DNA from: Conchocele bisecta
Taxonomy: Eukaryota > Mollusca > Bivalvia > Lucinida > Thyasiridae
Direction of reading: 5' to 3'
Assembly (NCBI GenBank): GCA_029237695.1
Contig: CM055266.1
Location: 119,836,569-119,900,568, forward strand
DNA: 64,000 nt
Position numbers and translations under genes: made by a program. The notes under the pieces were generated by a model, which ran no database searches, was not told where the DNA came from, and saw only the letters and a program-made list of their open reading frames with translations. Below, one piece after another: positions 55,263 to 64,000 of the stretch. Each line of letters opens with the position of its first letter. Position 1 is the first letter of the stretch.

Positions 55263-56008
55263 AACATTTAACTACCGTGTATAATGGAAACCTATTTCTA
55301 CAGGTGGTCTCATTCCACAACGAAAAAACGTTATGTTTCACACATTGTGCTTCAGTAATATGGATAGTAATGATGGAAATACTTTACAAAATGATCTCCC
55401 ATATTAATCACAATCTGAGATAGTACATAGCAGAATATAACACAAACTCCTAGGAATTTGTTTATTATGGGACGGTGGCTTTATTATAAGTTTTCTCCTT
55501 TGAGATAGCATATTATGTCATGCACATTTCTATGGGGGCAGCCGTATTGTCTTTGCTACGCCTGAATGGCGAGTACGACAAGAAAATAGTGCCCTATCCT
55601 ATGGCGTTTTAGTCAGTCTTGCTGTGTATCTAAAACTCTACGTATACTATTCTCTATATATTTCACAGTTTTGGGCTTAGTTTATCAATACAATTCTGGA
55701 AAATACGAACCAAGACATTTCGTGCGTATGAATACAGCAACTACTATCTTTAGTTCTCACAGTTAGGTAACAGTGACCAGTTAGCCGCCAGTTTCGTAGA
55801 ATTTATTCTGGAGTTTCAAACAGTAATTTATTCTAGAGAAAACGTATGGATGGGAATGGGTTTGCACAATCATAGTACATTTGCCCCTGGATGGTGATTG
55901 AGAAAATATACAACATTCAGTCTCTAGTTCCGCAAGTGATCAGTTTTTGTGGATATAACATATTTCTGTACATTCAGTACTTTGATTTACCTAAGAAGAT
56001 GTTCATTA
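55263..56008. other. No recognisable feature
   Basis: Unique-looking AT-rich sequence. I found no repeat family, hairpin or coding signal. Confidence 0.4.
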
Positions 56009-56166
56009 TATCATGTCAACACAGTGCGTATGTGCCGTGAAACACGGTGCCGAGAAACATTTTTGATATCCTGTCAATACGACCTAATCACTGCGTATGA
56101 ATACGTGCGGTGGCTGGGGCTAATTTTATTGCATTTTAAAACTATTTGTAGATGTTGACGGGATAA
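56009..56166. mobile_element. M12 partner module
   Basis: TATCATGTCAACACAGTGCG to GTTGACGGGATAA with one GTGCCGTGAAACACGG motif and an embedded GATATCCTGTCAATACG. Confidence 0.75.
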
Positions 56167-56168
56167 AT

Positions 56169-56308
56169 AGAATAGTAGGTTAGTGCCGTGAATGGGAAAA
56201 CTAGCTGGCGCGGCACGGAAACGGGATGTGCTCGGCAGAGCCTCGCCCATCCCGTTTCCTAAGCCTTGCCAGATATTTTTCCAATTCACGGCACTAACCT
56301 ACTATTCT
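56169..56308. mobile_element. M12 hairpin
   Basis: AGAATAGTAGGTTAGTGCC to the complement, with the usual asymmetric GC-rich inside. Confidence 0.85.
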
Positions 56309-56360
56309 CTATATATCATGAAAGATAACTACACAATTTACGATATTTTCCTTAAATGAC

Positions 56361-56585
56361 ATGGTGTGTCTAATATTTGTTTTAAATGTCGTACGGTCCA
56401 TTTTGCCCGCGGCCGGCTCTGATTCTGGACATGACATGAGAGCTGGCAGACGACAATTGTACGGTTGCCCTGCTAATACGCCTGTCAACTGGAGACGGAC
56501 ACCAGAAAACCGACCTTATTGCAACTTCATCCCTGGTAGTTCCGGAATTGCTCACGTGGTGGATATTTGCGATTTACCCGGGTAG
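56361..56585 (+). CDS. Unrecognised short open frame, possible exon remnant
   Basis: 74 codons, locally more GC-rich than its surroundings, lying between an M12 hairpin and an M8 half. The second half has several Cys, Pro and Trp residues (YGCPANTPVNWRRTPENRPY), which looks less random than other frames here. No family recognised, no splice signals I would defend, and no second copy for comparison. May be chance. Confidence 0.2.
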   Translation: MVCLIFVLNVVRSILPAAGSDSGHDMRAGRRQLYGCPANTPVNWRRTPENRPYCNFIPGSSGIAHVVDICDLPG

Positions 56586-56587
56586 AC

Positions 56588-56693
56588 AGCCGCCTGCGTT
56601 AATTTTGCCCCGATGTCAACGTTTCTGAACATCTACTGGCAATATTAACTCCCAATCAAGCAGTTTGATTGGCTGAAAGGCTAGCAAACACCA
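56588..56693. mobile_element. M8 left half, split by insertions
   Basis: Starts CCGCCTGCGTTAATTTTGCC and runs to the GATTGGCTGA stem, then stops at an M6 copy. The matching right half is at 57283-57389. Confidence 0.65.
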
Positions 56694-56934
56694 GGGGCCC
56701 TTTCACTAAATTTCGTACGACTAAAATGTTCGTAAGTGGAAATTTAGGATCGTCTGGAAATTTCAATTGATGGATTTACATTTATTGAGCATAGGCTGCA
56801 TTTGCAGCCTATGCTCAATAAATGTAAATCCAATAATTGTTTACAAGAAAACAATGTTAATGAGAAATTTACAGACTATCATAATTTTACACTCACGAAC
56901 ATTTTAGTCGTATGAAGGTTAGTGACACGGCCCA
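56694..56934. mobile_element. M6 MITE
   Basis: Complete copy with a clear core palindrome; right end GTGACACGGCCC slightly decayed. Confidence 0.8.
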
Positions 56935-57182
56935 CAGTTAGTTTTACTTAACCGAATCCTCCAAATATGGACATTCTCTCATACTTTCACTATTCGTATG
57001 GATGCTGTGGAATCTACCTGTTCATAGCCTGCAACCTGTCTCCACCGAATGTTCACTAATTAAACAATACGTTCACTTACTTCTAAGTAAGAAAAATTCA
57101 ACCTTGTCCTGTCCGCCATATTGTTTATCATCAAATTGTCAAGTGACGTCGTGTTTACATCACGTGACAAGTAGAAATATTA

Positions 57183-57270
57183 GTAATAATCCTATTACTT
57201 TTAGGAAGTGGGGCTAAGTGATGCTGGTGTTGTGAGGACCTGGCACCAGGTCAGGTTATTCTAATTTCCT
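57183..57270. repeat. Dispersed repeat, empty site for the M5 at 54765
   Basis: AATAATCCTATTACTTTTAGG, AGTGGGGCTA and GTGAGGACCTGGCACCA match 54700-54764; AGGTTATTCTAATTT continues as at 55078 without the M5. Confidence 0.75.
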
Positions 57271-57282
57271 ACATTTTAATTA

Positions 57283-57389
57283 TGATATGCTACAGCTCAG
57301 ACTCAGCAAATCAAGTCATACTAGTCAACTATTTTGACATAAAACTATTGACAAATATTGGCAAGATAAGCGCCGGCAATAATGTACAC
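57283..57389. mobile_element. M8 right half
   Basis: GCTACAGCTCAGACTCAGC through GGCAAGATAAGCGCCGGC. Completes the half at 56588-56693. Confidence 0.6.
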
Positions 57390-57415
57390 TTAAATTACCT
57401 GTAGCGACGATGTCA

Positions 57416-57700
57416 GTAGCCGATTTCATCAACATTGCAAAGTATACTTATCTAGCAAAGTTCATTTTTCCTGAACTGAATTATTTCATATAGAACTAAC
57501 AGCTGCATATATTTGATGATTAAAAGTATACATAATTATTATACTGAATTTATTACATTATCACAGCCAAAATGGCTGTGATAATGTAATAAATTCAGTA
57601 TAATAAAAATAATAAATGTTTATCCTTAAATTGAAAATTTCTCCCTCAAAGTATACTTTGCTAGATAAGTATACTTTGCAATGTTGATGAAATAGGCTAC
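57416..57700. mobile_element. M5 MITE with internal deletion
   Basis: Both ends present. The left arm lacks the second AAGTATACTTT block. Confidence 0.8.
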
Positions 57701-57794
57701 AGAGCTAACGTGGAAGATGATGTGCATTGTCGGTTTGAATTCAATTGTTCACAAACTTTAGCTAACGTCGTTTACGAAAACTGTTGCCGTTATT

Positions 57795-57984
57795 AGTCAC
57801 TTTCTTTATTCTAAAATACTAGTACTTGAGTATTGTTCTTGCAATCAAGCAGCTTGATTGGCTGAGCTTGAGCTGTGTATCAGCTCAGGCTCAGACAATC
57901 AAATTGCTCGATTGCGAGTTGGCATTGCCATGAGATGTTGAGAAACGTTGAAAATCTGGGAAAGTTTAACGCAGGCGGTTGTGC
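57795..57984. mobile_element. M8 MITE, left end decayed
   Basis: Core CTTGAGCTGTGTATCAGCTCAGG and right end GTTTAACGCAGGCGG are clear. Confidence 0.7.
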
Positions 57985-58044
57985 ATAGGCATTTTCCGGA
58001 GATGCGATTCAATAATTATTCCCGAGTTCGTAGTTTAAGGACCC

Positions 58045-58287
58045 GGGGCCCGTTTCACTAAACTTCGTACGACTAAAATGTTCGTAAGTGCAAATTTAAT
58101 ATCGTCTGTAAATTTCAATGTATGGATTTACATTTATTGAGCATAGGCTGCATATGCAGCCTATGCTCAATACATGTAAATCCAATAATTATTTACAAGA
58201 AAACAATGTTAATGTGAAATGTACAGACTATCATAATTTTGCACTTACGAACATTTTAGTCGTACGAAGTTTAGTGAAACGGGCCCC
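58045..58287. mobile_element. M6 MITE, complete
   Basis: GGGGCCCGTTTCACTAAAC ends on both sides and a near-perfect core. Confidence 0.85.
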
Positions 58288-58293
58288 AGTTTA

Positions 58294-58348
58294 TTACCTG
58301 TTTATCATATGATTTGAACATTTACCTGTTTATCATATGATTTGAACA
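58294..58348. repeat. Tandem duplication of 28 bp
   Basis: TTACCTGTTTATCATATG...AACA occurs twice head to tail, seven bases after the M6 end. Confidence 0.85.
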
Positions 58349-58615
58349 TAATTGCTTCCTAAATGTAAGACCATACCATATCTGTTCTATGTTAAGCGTC
58401 CACCCAGTTGACCAAAATCTACTTAAGTATCCTGTAAAAAAACAAGGCCTTGAATAACACGAAGGTAACTTTACGTTAACAACTTCTTCTAGCATAAATT
58501 TAAATTTCAGACAGAAAACTTTAGAAAACAAAAGAAAATACTCTTATTAAATGTATTAAGTGGACTTTCATGAACGGATTTAATACTTGAACAAGTCCCC
58601 CAATCAGTTTTAATA

Positions 58616-58731
58616 TTATCCCGTCAACACAGTGCGTATGTGCCGTGAAACACGGTGCCGTGAAACATTTTTGATATCCAGTCAATACTATTTTTGCATT
58701 TTACAGCCATTTGTAGGTGTTGACGGGATAA
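58616..58731. mobile_element. M12 partner module
   Basis: TTATCCCGTCAACACAG to TGTTGACGGGATAA; shorter interior than others. Confidence 0.8.
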
Positions 58732-58733
58732 AT

Positions 58734-58876
58734 AGAATAGTAGGTTAGTGCCGTGAATGGGAAAAAATATCTGGCGCGGCACGGAAACGGGATGTGCTCG
58801 GCAGAGCCTCGCCCATCCCGTTTCCTGAGCCTTGTCAGATATTTTTTTCCCATTCACGGCACTAACCTACTATTCT
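58734..58876. mobile_element. M12 hairpin
   Basis: Complete hairpin following directly on the partner module. Confidence 0.85.
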
Positions 58877-58886
58877 CTATCTATTT

Positions 58887-59021
58887 TCCTTATTTCTGAA
58901 CCAAAGTATATGTTGTGACCACTCATTTGAACCATCTCGGCGAGACGGTTCAAATGAGTGGTCACAACATATACTTCTGATGAGAAATAAAGAAATTCTT
59001 GAGCCTTGCCTACTATTTTCT
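58887..59021. mobile_element. M13 hairpin joined to an M12 end
   Basis: CCTTATTTCTGAACCAAAG, then a perfect stem ATGTTGTGACCACTCATTTG around GGCGAGAC. It finishes in TTGAGCCTTGCC and CTACTATTTTCTAT, which is M12 end sequence. Confidence 0.75.
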
Positions 59022-59396
59022 ATTTACTTCACCAGTAAAGAGTGTAAAATAGCATACACATTGCGTTAACTTTGTTTTTTCACATAAACACTTTCAAAAC
59101 GCGGAGGCTTAACAGAGAAAGAACTTGCTATGGCCTGATTAGAAATAAGCCAAGTGCTAGGACTCCGTTGCCTTGGCTTTTCCATGTATGCTTAGCTACA
59201 TACGTTCTACTTTGCAGTTTCCGTTCTTTGTCAAACGCCAGAAGAGGTGAATTTGGCTTATGGCTTTAACACACAAAGATGGCCGAGTTAGCCACCGCAT
59301 GTGCCGTATAGGATACAATACCTAACGATCGAATATTCACATGTATGTTATACACCACATTTACGAAGCAATTACCTTCAAATGATGAACGGATCC
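59022..59396. other. No recognisable feature
   Basis: Short open frames only; no repeat match seen. Confidence 0.35.
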
Positions 59397-59400
59397 TTAA

Positions 59401-59887
59401 AGGTACATGCCCACTCAGTAGGTACAGAATGTTCTTTATAGGAATTAAATAAGTGTATAATTGTGTCACTAGTCCACCAGTTCTAAAAATTATGAGTGCC
59501 CGCTATACAGATATAATCATTTAGTAATATTTATTTTACTGATAGTGGCTCGCGGTGGTATCAGGCTATTTTCATATGCAAATTTAATTATTTATACTAA
59601 TAAAATGCGTCACCTGAAACAATAATGATTTCGACAGATTATAAAGTGTGATCATTGCTCACCAAAAAATAGATACAGAGAATAAATAGTAATGTCCGTT
59701 AGCAATTTAAGGAAACACGGTTATCGCCCCTGCTATCAGTGTGCACAATTACGTCTATATACAATGTATAATAATGCCACTCAATATGTGGGTTAATGGT
59801 GAATGACTGTTTATTTTGCTAGAAAATGTATCATGTGATGTCTCTGATATAAAGTACATTTTGTGCCTACTGAGTGGGCATGTACCT
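59401..59887. mobile_element. M1 MITE, TTAA-flanked
   Basis: AGGTACATGCCCACTCAG ends between TTAA (59397-59400) and TTAA (59888-59891). Longest M1 copy here, with an extra ~50 bp compared with 5859-6290. Confidence 0.8.
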
Positions 59888-60127
59888 TTAAGTACGGCCC
59901 TCAATGGCCTAAATGGAATGGCACTGATTGTTGCCAGGCAAATGTCAGGCCCAGCGGACTTCAGTGGGATTTGTTCATACTAACATTGTTAAGAAGCAAC
60001 CGTTAGACGTCATCGTCACTGGTGGAAAACATGGCACAATATGATACGATATAACGATTTTTGATTTTAGCATTCGCGACAGTGTGTTTAGTCTTGCGTG
60101 GGGGTAATATAATGTACCCCATTACAC

Positions 60128-60215
60128 ATAGAATACCAGGCTAGATTGATATTCTACTTATCAAGTCACGTTTTATGCTCGAAAATGACCACACATGACG
60201 TCGTTGTCTATGGAC
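60128..60215. mobile_element. M12b fragment
   Basis: AGAATACCAGGCTAG and, inverted, the ACGTTTTATGCTCGAAAATG block that precedes the hairpin at 19625. Confidence 0.5.
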
Positions 60216-60422
60216 AGAACGCGGACTCTAGTTTACTATGACGTCATTCGGTAATGTCACATGACGTCATCCGACCAACGGAATGTCATATTTAACTTCG
60301 TTGTAACCCGGATGTTTGTATGCCTGATACAACAATATGTTATCAGTCAGTACGCATTCGGTCAATACAGGGCAGGTTACCTGATAAACAGTTGTATTGG
60401 GGCAGACGTTGCCTATTTTTAG

Positions 60423-60535
60423 CACAGGTTGAAGTAACTTACCAAGGCCTATACATACATTAAATATACCTACAAGTATCAATAAGTGAAAAAAAGTAAG
60501 TTAACATTTTGTTTACTCCCTGTACACATTACCAA
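60423..60535. repeat. Dispersed repeat similar to 3250-3370
   Basis: GTTGAAGTAACTTACCAA, ACATACATTAAATATACC and AGTTAACATTTTGTTTAC in the same order as the complement of 3250-3370. Confidence 0.5.
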
Positions 60536-62058
60536 GGTTCCTATGTTTTTTTATGGACCGTATTCAGACGGCCTCGAGACAACGGGCTCTCACGAAACAA
60601 TTAACAGATGTATAGCATGTTCGCCTATTGTAGAAGTTAGGCAAATGGTAGCCTTACGCAATGATGTATTTTAGGATGCGCTATGTCGACGCGTTTTCGA
60701 GCTATGGATTATTTTGTTCCAACAAAGTTCCGCATTTGTCTCTAGTAACAAGACATCGAGCACATTTATTTCTTTGACTTTCCCGGTGACGCGTCAGCTG
60801 GTACCGTTTCATAGCTTCGCTTACAAGGTAAACAGGTGGATGGCTGGTAACCAGTCAGTGTGACATGACGCTTACGCGTGACACTCCACGAATCTCGACC
60901 AATCATAAACTTAGCGATGACGTCATCGGGAAAACTCTTCAACAATTAGACAATATGACTTCCCGAGAAATGCTAGAAATGTTGGTGCGATTGAATTGTC
61001 TGTCGTTACGCATTGGACTGGTATAAATGTAGGTTTGATCAAATGTTCGATTGGAAACAATGTTGTTTCGATGCAAACTGTTTGTTAACGGGCCCGGACG
61101 ACGTAAACGTTTCATTTGAAACAGATGTTTGCGCTGTCATATAGTAGTATAGGCCCGACAAATGTTACTGAAGTATTACGACGTAAGATAAATGAGGAAT
61201 TTTGTTCCACGAAATAATCTCTAGCTCGAAAACGTGTTGACATATACAGCATCGGGGAATATATCATTGCGAAATGCTAACATTTTTGTGTTATATCGTG
61301 TCCGACCAAAGTTAGAAGCCTTGTTCATATATGGGCTGCGCTATACGAAAACCGGGCTTAATGACAACGTCATGAAAAGCGGTAAACGACGTCGGAAAAA
61401 CGACGATTCAAATTATCTAACGTTGCCTTAAAAGTTTACATTTTGCCCCCCCCCCCATTTGAACGTGAATCCATGTTTGACGTTATGGCCATGGTGTCGT
61501 GATAAAATATTATAGCATGGATACTTGCACGAGTTCCTCGTAGCATCAATGACTTACAAATGTCGTTATTTGACATTGTCACTCTTTTTCGTCGGTTGTC
61601 CTCATGAATTCAAAATGGTGAACGCATAATTTAACTGGCTACATATCAGCGAAGTCTTCACTATACACTGCACTTTGATTCCTAAATAACCTTAAATATG
61701 AACCTAGTGTATGCCAACGATATTACCATCTATTATCTTGGTAAATTGAGACTTTTTAATACTTATAGCCAGTACTTAGCGAATGATATGCCATTTAATG
61801 CCACTCATTTTATCACAAACGGAGGTAGACACGCAGCTATATAATGACATAATTATCCGGGGTTTGTATTGAATTTGGCAAAACAAATGCATCAAAATTT
61901 GTGTATAAGCAATACATAATGAACAAACCACACAGTGAGGTCGGTGGAGTTTTCGAAAAGTCTTGAAATTCATTAGAAATGTGATGGTCATAAACTTGCT
62001 TTTCGCACGATTTGTAGTAACTAATCATCATCAGCTTATCACTTGACTGCATAAATAG
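60536..62058. other. No gene supported
   Basis: Longest repeat-poor stretch of the window. Open frames are short (up to 90 codons) and show no domain. CTGCGCTATACGAAAACC near 61338 may be a decayed repeat. If a gene is to be found in this window by transcript mapping, this is a place to look. Confidence 0.4.
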
Positions 62059-62108
62059 AGAATAGTAGGTTAGTGCCGTGAATGGGAAAAAATATCCGGC
62101 AAGGCTCA
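62059..62108. mobile_element. M12 hairpin, left half only
   Basis: AGAATAGTAGGTTAGTGCC to GGCAAGGCTCA, then interrupted by M13. Confidence 0.75.
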
Positions 62109-62230
62109 AGAATTTCTTTATTTCTCATCAGAAGTATATGTTGTGACCACTCATTTGAACCGTCTCGCCGAGACGGTTCAAATGAGCGGTCACAACATAT
62201 AATTTGGTTCAGAAATAAGGAAAATAGATA
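62109..62230. mobile_element. M13 hairpin
   Basis: Inverted counterpart of 58887-58998: AGAATTTCTTTATTTCTC, perfect stem around CTCGCCGAGACGG, then AGGAAAATAGATAG. Confidence 0.8.
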
Positions 62231-62231
62231 G

Positions 62232-62373
62232 AGAATAGTAGGTTAGTGCCGTGAATGGGAAAACATATCTGGCAAGGCTCAGAAAACGGGATGGGCGAGG
62301 CTCTGCCGAGCACATCCCGTTTCCGTGCCGCGCCAGATATTGTTTCCCATTCACGGCACTAACCTACTATTCT
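62232..62373. mobile_element. M12 hairpin
   Basis: Complete hairpin. Confidence 0.85.
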
Positions 62374-62375
62374 AT

Positions 62376-62491
62376 TTATCCCGTCAACACCAACACATGG
62401 CTGTAAAATACAAAAATTGTATATACTGGATATCAAAAATGTTTCACGGCACCGTGTTTCACGGCACATACGCACTGTGTTGACGGGATAA
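62376..62491. mobile_element. M12 partner module
   Basis: TTATCCCGTCAACACC to GTGTTGACGGGATA with two GTTTCACGGCAC motifs. Confidence 0.8.
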
Positions 62492-63381
62492 TAATGTATA
62501 TCAGGCGATGGTAATGCGATGGTAATGCGATCCTCAAGAAAGAGACACGGCGACAATTATAAGGTATCACGCTACCAAATCTGCCCGACATCGTGTTTTG
62601 TCACAAAGTTAATGCTATAAGCGGCCTACTGCAGATGTACACGTGCAATGTCTACAAACAAATACTCCTTACAAAGCCTTATGATATAATATTGCAATAG
62701 AAAACAATTATCGTGAAAATTACGTGTGGGTTCAATCATATGATCCGGCGACGAAGGGTGGGGATTGGGGATTCGGGGACAAGCGCCCCTTGGGAATATA
62801 GTTCATCCCTGAATGCCAATCGCGATCGGTGTGTCTGAAATGTATTTCATATTGAAATGAAAAGAAAAAGAAATTGAATGTTTGTACGTGATCTTTTTAT
62901 CATTTCTTTCTATTTATGTTGGTATGTAGTAATTAAAATAACACCACTTTATCATGATATGAAAGTCATTCGTCACACATATCTAAAATGAGCTTCCAAC
63001 TGTGGCGGATTTATATGGGGGATGGGCATCCCATATGCATAACCTGCAACTGCAACATCCAATTATGTATTATATTTACGCGGTTTGAGTTATGGTCCCG
63101 CGGATAATTGTAGAAGATTTGCAAGCACAATATTTACATAAAGTCACTCGTGGGGATAATGTTGAAACTGCCAACACATCACATTATTATATAGAGTTAT
63201 ACCGATGAAAACTGAAACACGCAGAATGCCTGTGATTTGAACATTCAAGTTACAGTCTCTGTAAATCGGAAATTGTTGAAGGTCCCTCGCATATGTATGT
63301 TCCTAATTCAACTATGTTTTCGCGGAATGACCTTTACAACGATCGCAACGCATGCCCCACCTCACAAATGAGGATAAATAG
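62492..63381. other. No recognisable feature
   Basis: A small direct duplication (GCGATGGTAAT) near 62502-62530. No gene or repeat family seen otherwise. Confidence 0.4.
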
Positions 63382-63522
63382 AGAATAGTAGGTTAGTGCC
63401 GTGAATGGGAAAACATATCTGGCAAGGCTTAGGAAACGGGATGGGCGAGGTTCTGCCGAGCACAACCCGTTTCCGTGCCGCGCCAGATATTTTCCCCATT
63501 CACGGCACTAACCTACTATTCT
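63382..63522. mobile_element. M12 hairpin, left member of a head-to-head dimer
   Basis: AGAATAGTAGG to CCTACTATTCT; followed by its partner module. Confidence 0.85.
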
Positions 63523-63524
63523 AT

Positions 63525-63683
63525 TTATCCCGTCAACACATACAAACAGCTTTAAAATGCAATAAAAATAACACCAGTCACCGCACGTATTCATACGCAG
63601 TGATTAGGTCGTATTGACAGGATATCAAAAATGTTTCACGGCACCGTGTTTCACGGCACATACGCACTGTGTTGACGGGATAA
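63525..63683. mobile_element. M12 partner module, left member
   Basis: TTATCCCGTCAACACATAC to GTTGACGGGATAA, with CACCGCACGTATTCATACG inside as at 56085. Confidence 0.8.
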
Positions 63684-63689
63684 TGAAAT

Positions 63690-63830
63690 TTATCCCGTAA
63701 ACACAGTGCGTACGTGCCGTGAAACACGGTGCCGTGAAACATTTTTGATATCCTGTCAATACGACCTAATCACTGGGTATTTTTGCAATTTACAGCCATT
63801 AGTAGGTGTTGACGGGATAAATAGAATACT
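63690..63830. mobile_element. M12 partner module, right member (inverted)
   Basis: TTATCCCGTAAACACAG to TGTTGACGGGATAA in the opposite order to the previous module, 6 bp away from it. Confidence 0.8.
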
Positions 63831-63832
63831 AG

Positions 63833-63962
63833 GTTAGTGCCGTGAATGGGAAAAATATCTGGCGCGTCACGGAAATGGGATGTGCTCGGCATAGCCTCGC
63901 CCATCCCGTTTCCTAAGCCTTGCCAGATATGTTTTCCCATTCACGGCACTAACCTACTATTC
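63833..63962. mobile_element. M12 hairpin, right member of the dimer
   Basis: AGAATACTAGGTTAGTGCC to CCTACTATTCT; M13 sequence (TTTTCCTTATTTCTGAACC) begins right after and runs off the window. Confidence 0.85.
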
Positions 63963-64000
63963 TTTATCTATTTTCCTTATTTCTGAACCAAAATATATGT

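Larger units (their letters stand above)
54058..64000 (+). other. Sequence with no second copy in the window
   Basis: Right part of contig 3. It holds dispersed repeats (M1, M5, M6, M8, M12, M13, M15) and several long stretches with no recognisable feature. No host gene can be supported. Confidence 0.8.

Overview
The window looks like non-coding nuclear DNA from an animal, most likely a bivalve mollusc. It is AT-rich and dominated by transposon debris. It carries palindromic MITEs, a 5'-truncated LINE, and a retroelement tail of the type 'GTTGATAGGCCGTTAAAC' that I associate from memory with mollusc genomes. There is no bacterial gene organisation, operon or CRISPR array. The only convincing host coding sequence is a short terminal exon, present three times, for a four-transmembrane PMP22/claudin-like protein. 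Species assignment is inference. Family labels M1-M16 and FB1-FB3 are mine, defined at first use, and are not database names. Letters A, C and B below are also mine.

Large-scale layout. Two runs of exactly 500 N (25876-26375 and 45714-46213) split the window into three contigs. Contig 1 (1-25875) is segment A (1-17301) followed by segment B (17283-25875). Contig 2 (26376-45713) is a reverse-complement copy of A (26376-43676), a spacer C (43677-44146), and a reverse-complement copy of the first ~1.5 kb of B (44147-45713). Contig 3 (46214-64000) is a direct copy of all of B (46214-54057) followed by about 10 kb with no second copy here (54058-64000). Inverted positions in A convert as x' = about 43,690 - x. 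The copies differ by scattered substitutions, small indels, tandem-repeat copy number, one LINE insertion and two ~250-270 bp indels. This is what two haplotypes of one highly heterozygous locus would look like if both were kept in a scaffold and one contig was flipped. Contig 2 also starts and ends with the same 17-mer, so a tandem duplication or a circularisable contig is possible.

Repeat content. Roughly twenty palindromic families are nested in one another. They include TTAA-flanked MITEs (M1), TA-flanked pogo-like elements (M3), a ~300 bp family ending GTAGCC/GGCTAC (M5), a family ending GGGGCCGTTTCACTAAAC (M6), an M7 family ending in GTCGTCTGCTG arms, and an M8 family ending CCGCCTGCGCTAATC. 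Three foldback-type elements have arms made of tandem repeats (FB1-FB3). FB1 and FB2 share the terminus TACGGAGCGCC and have 5-6 bp target duplications, although their repeat arms are unrelated. A 60-66 bp perfect palindrome recurs as the centre of M6, inside other foldbacks, and alone. The right-hand 10 kb holds many copies of a two-module hairpin family (M12), including a head-to-head dimer at 63382-63962.

There is no pathway-level story. The interest lies in the architecture: an assembly or haplotype palindrome, foldback elements at rearrangement junctions, insertion polymorphism between copies, and a host exon whose stop codon abuts a MITE.
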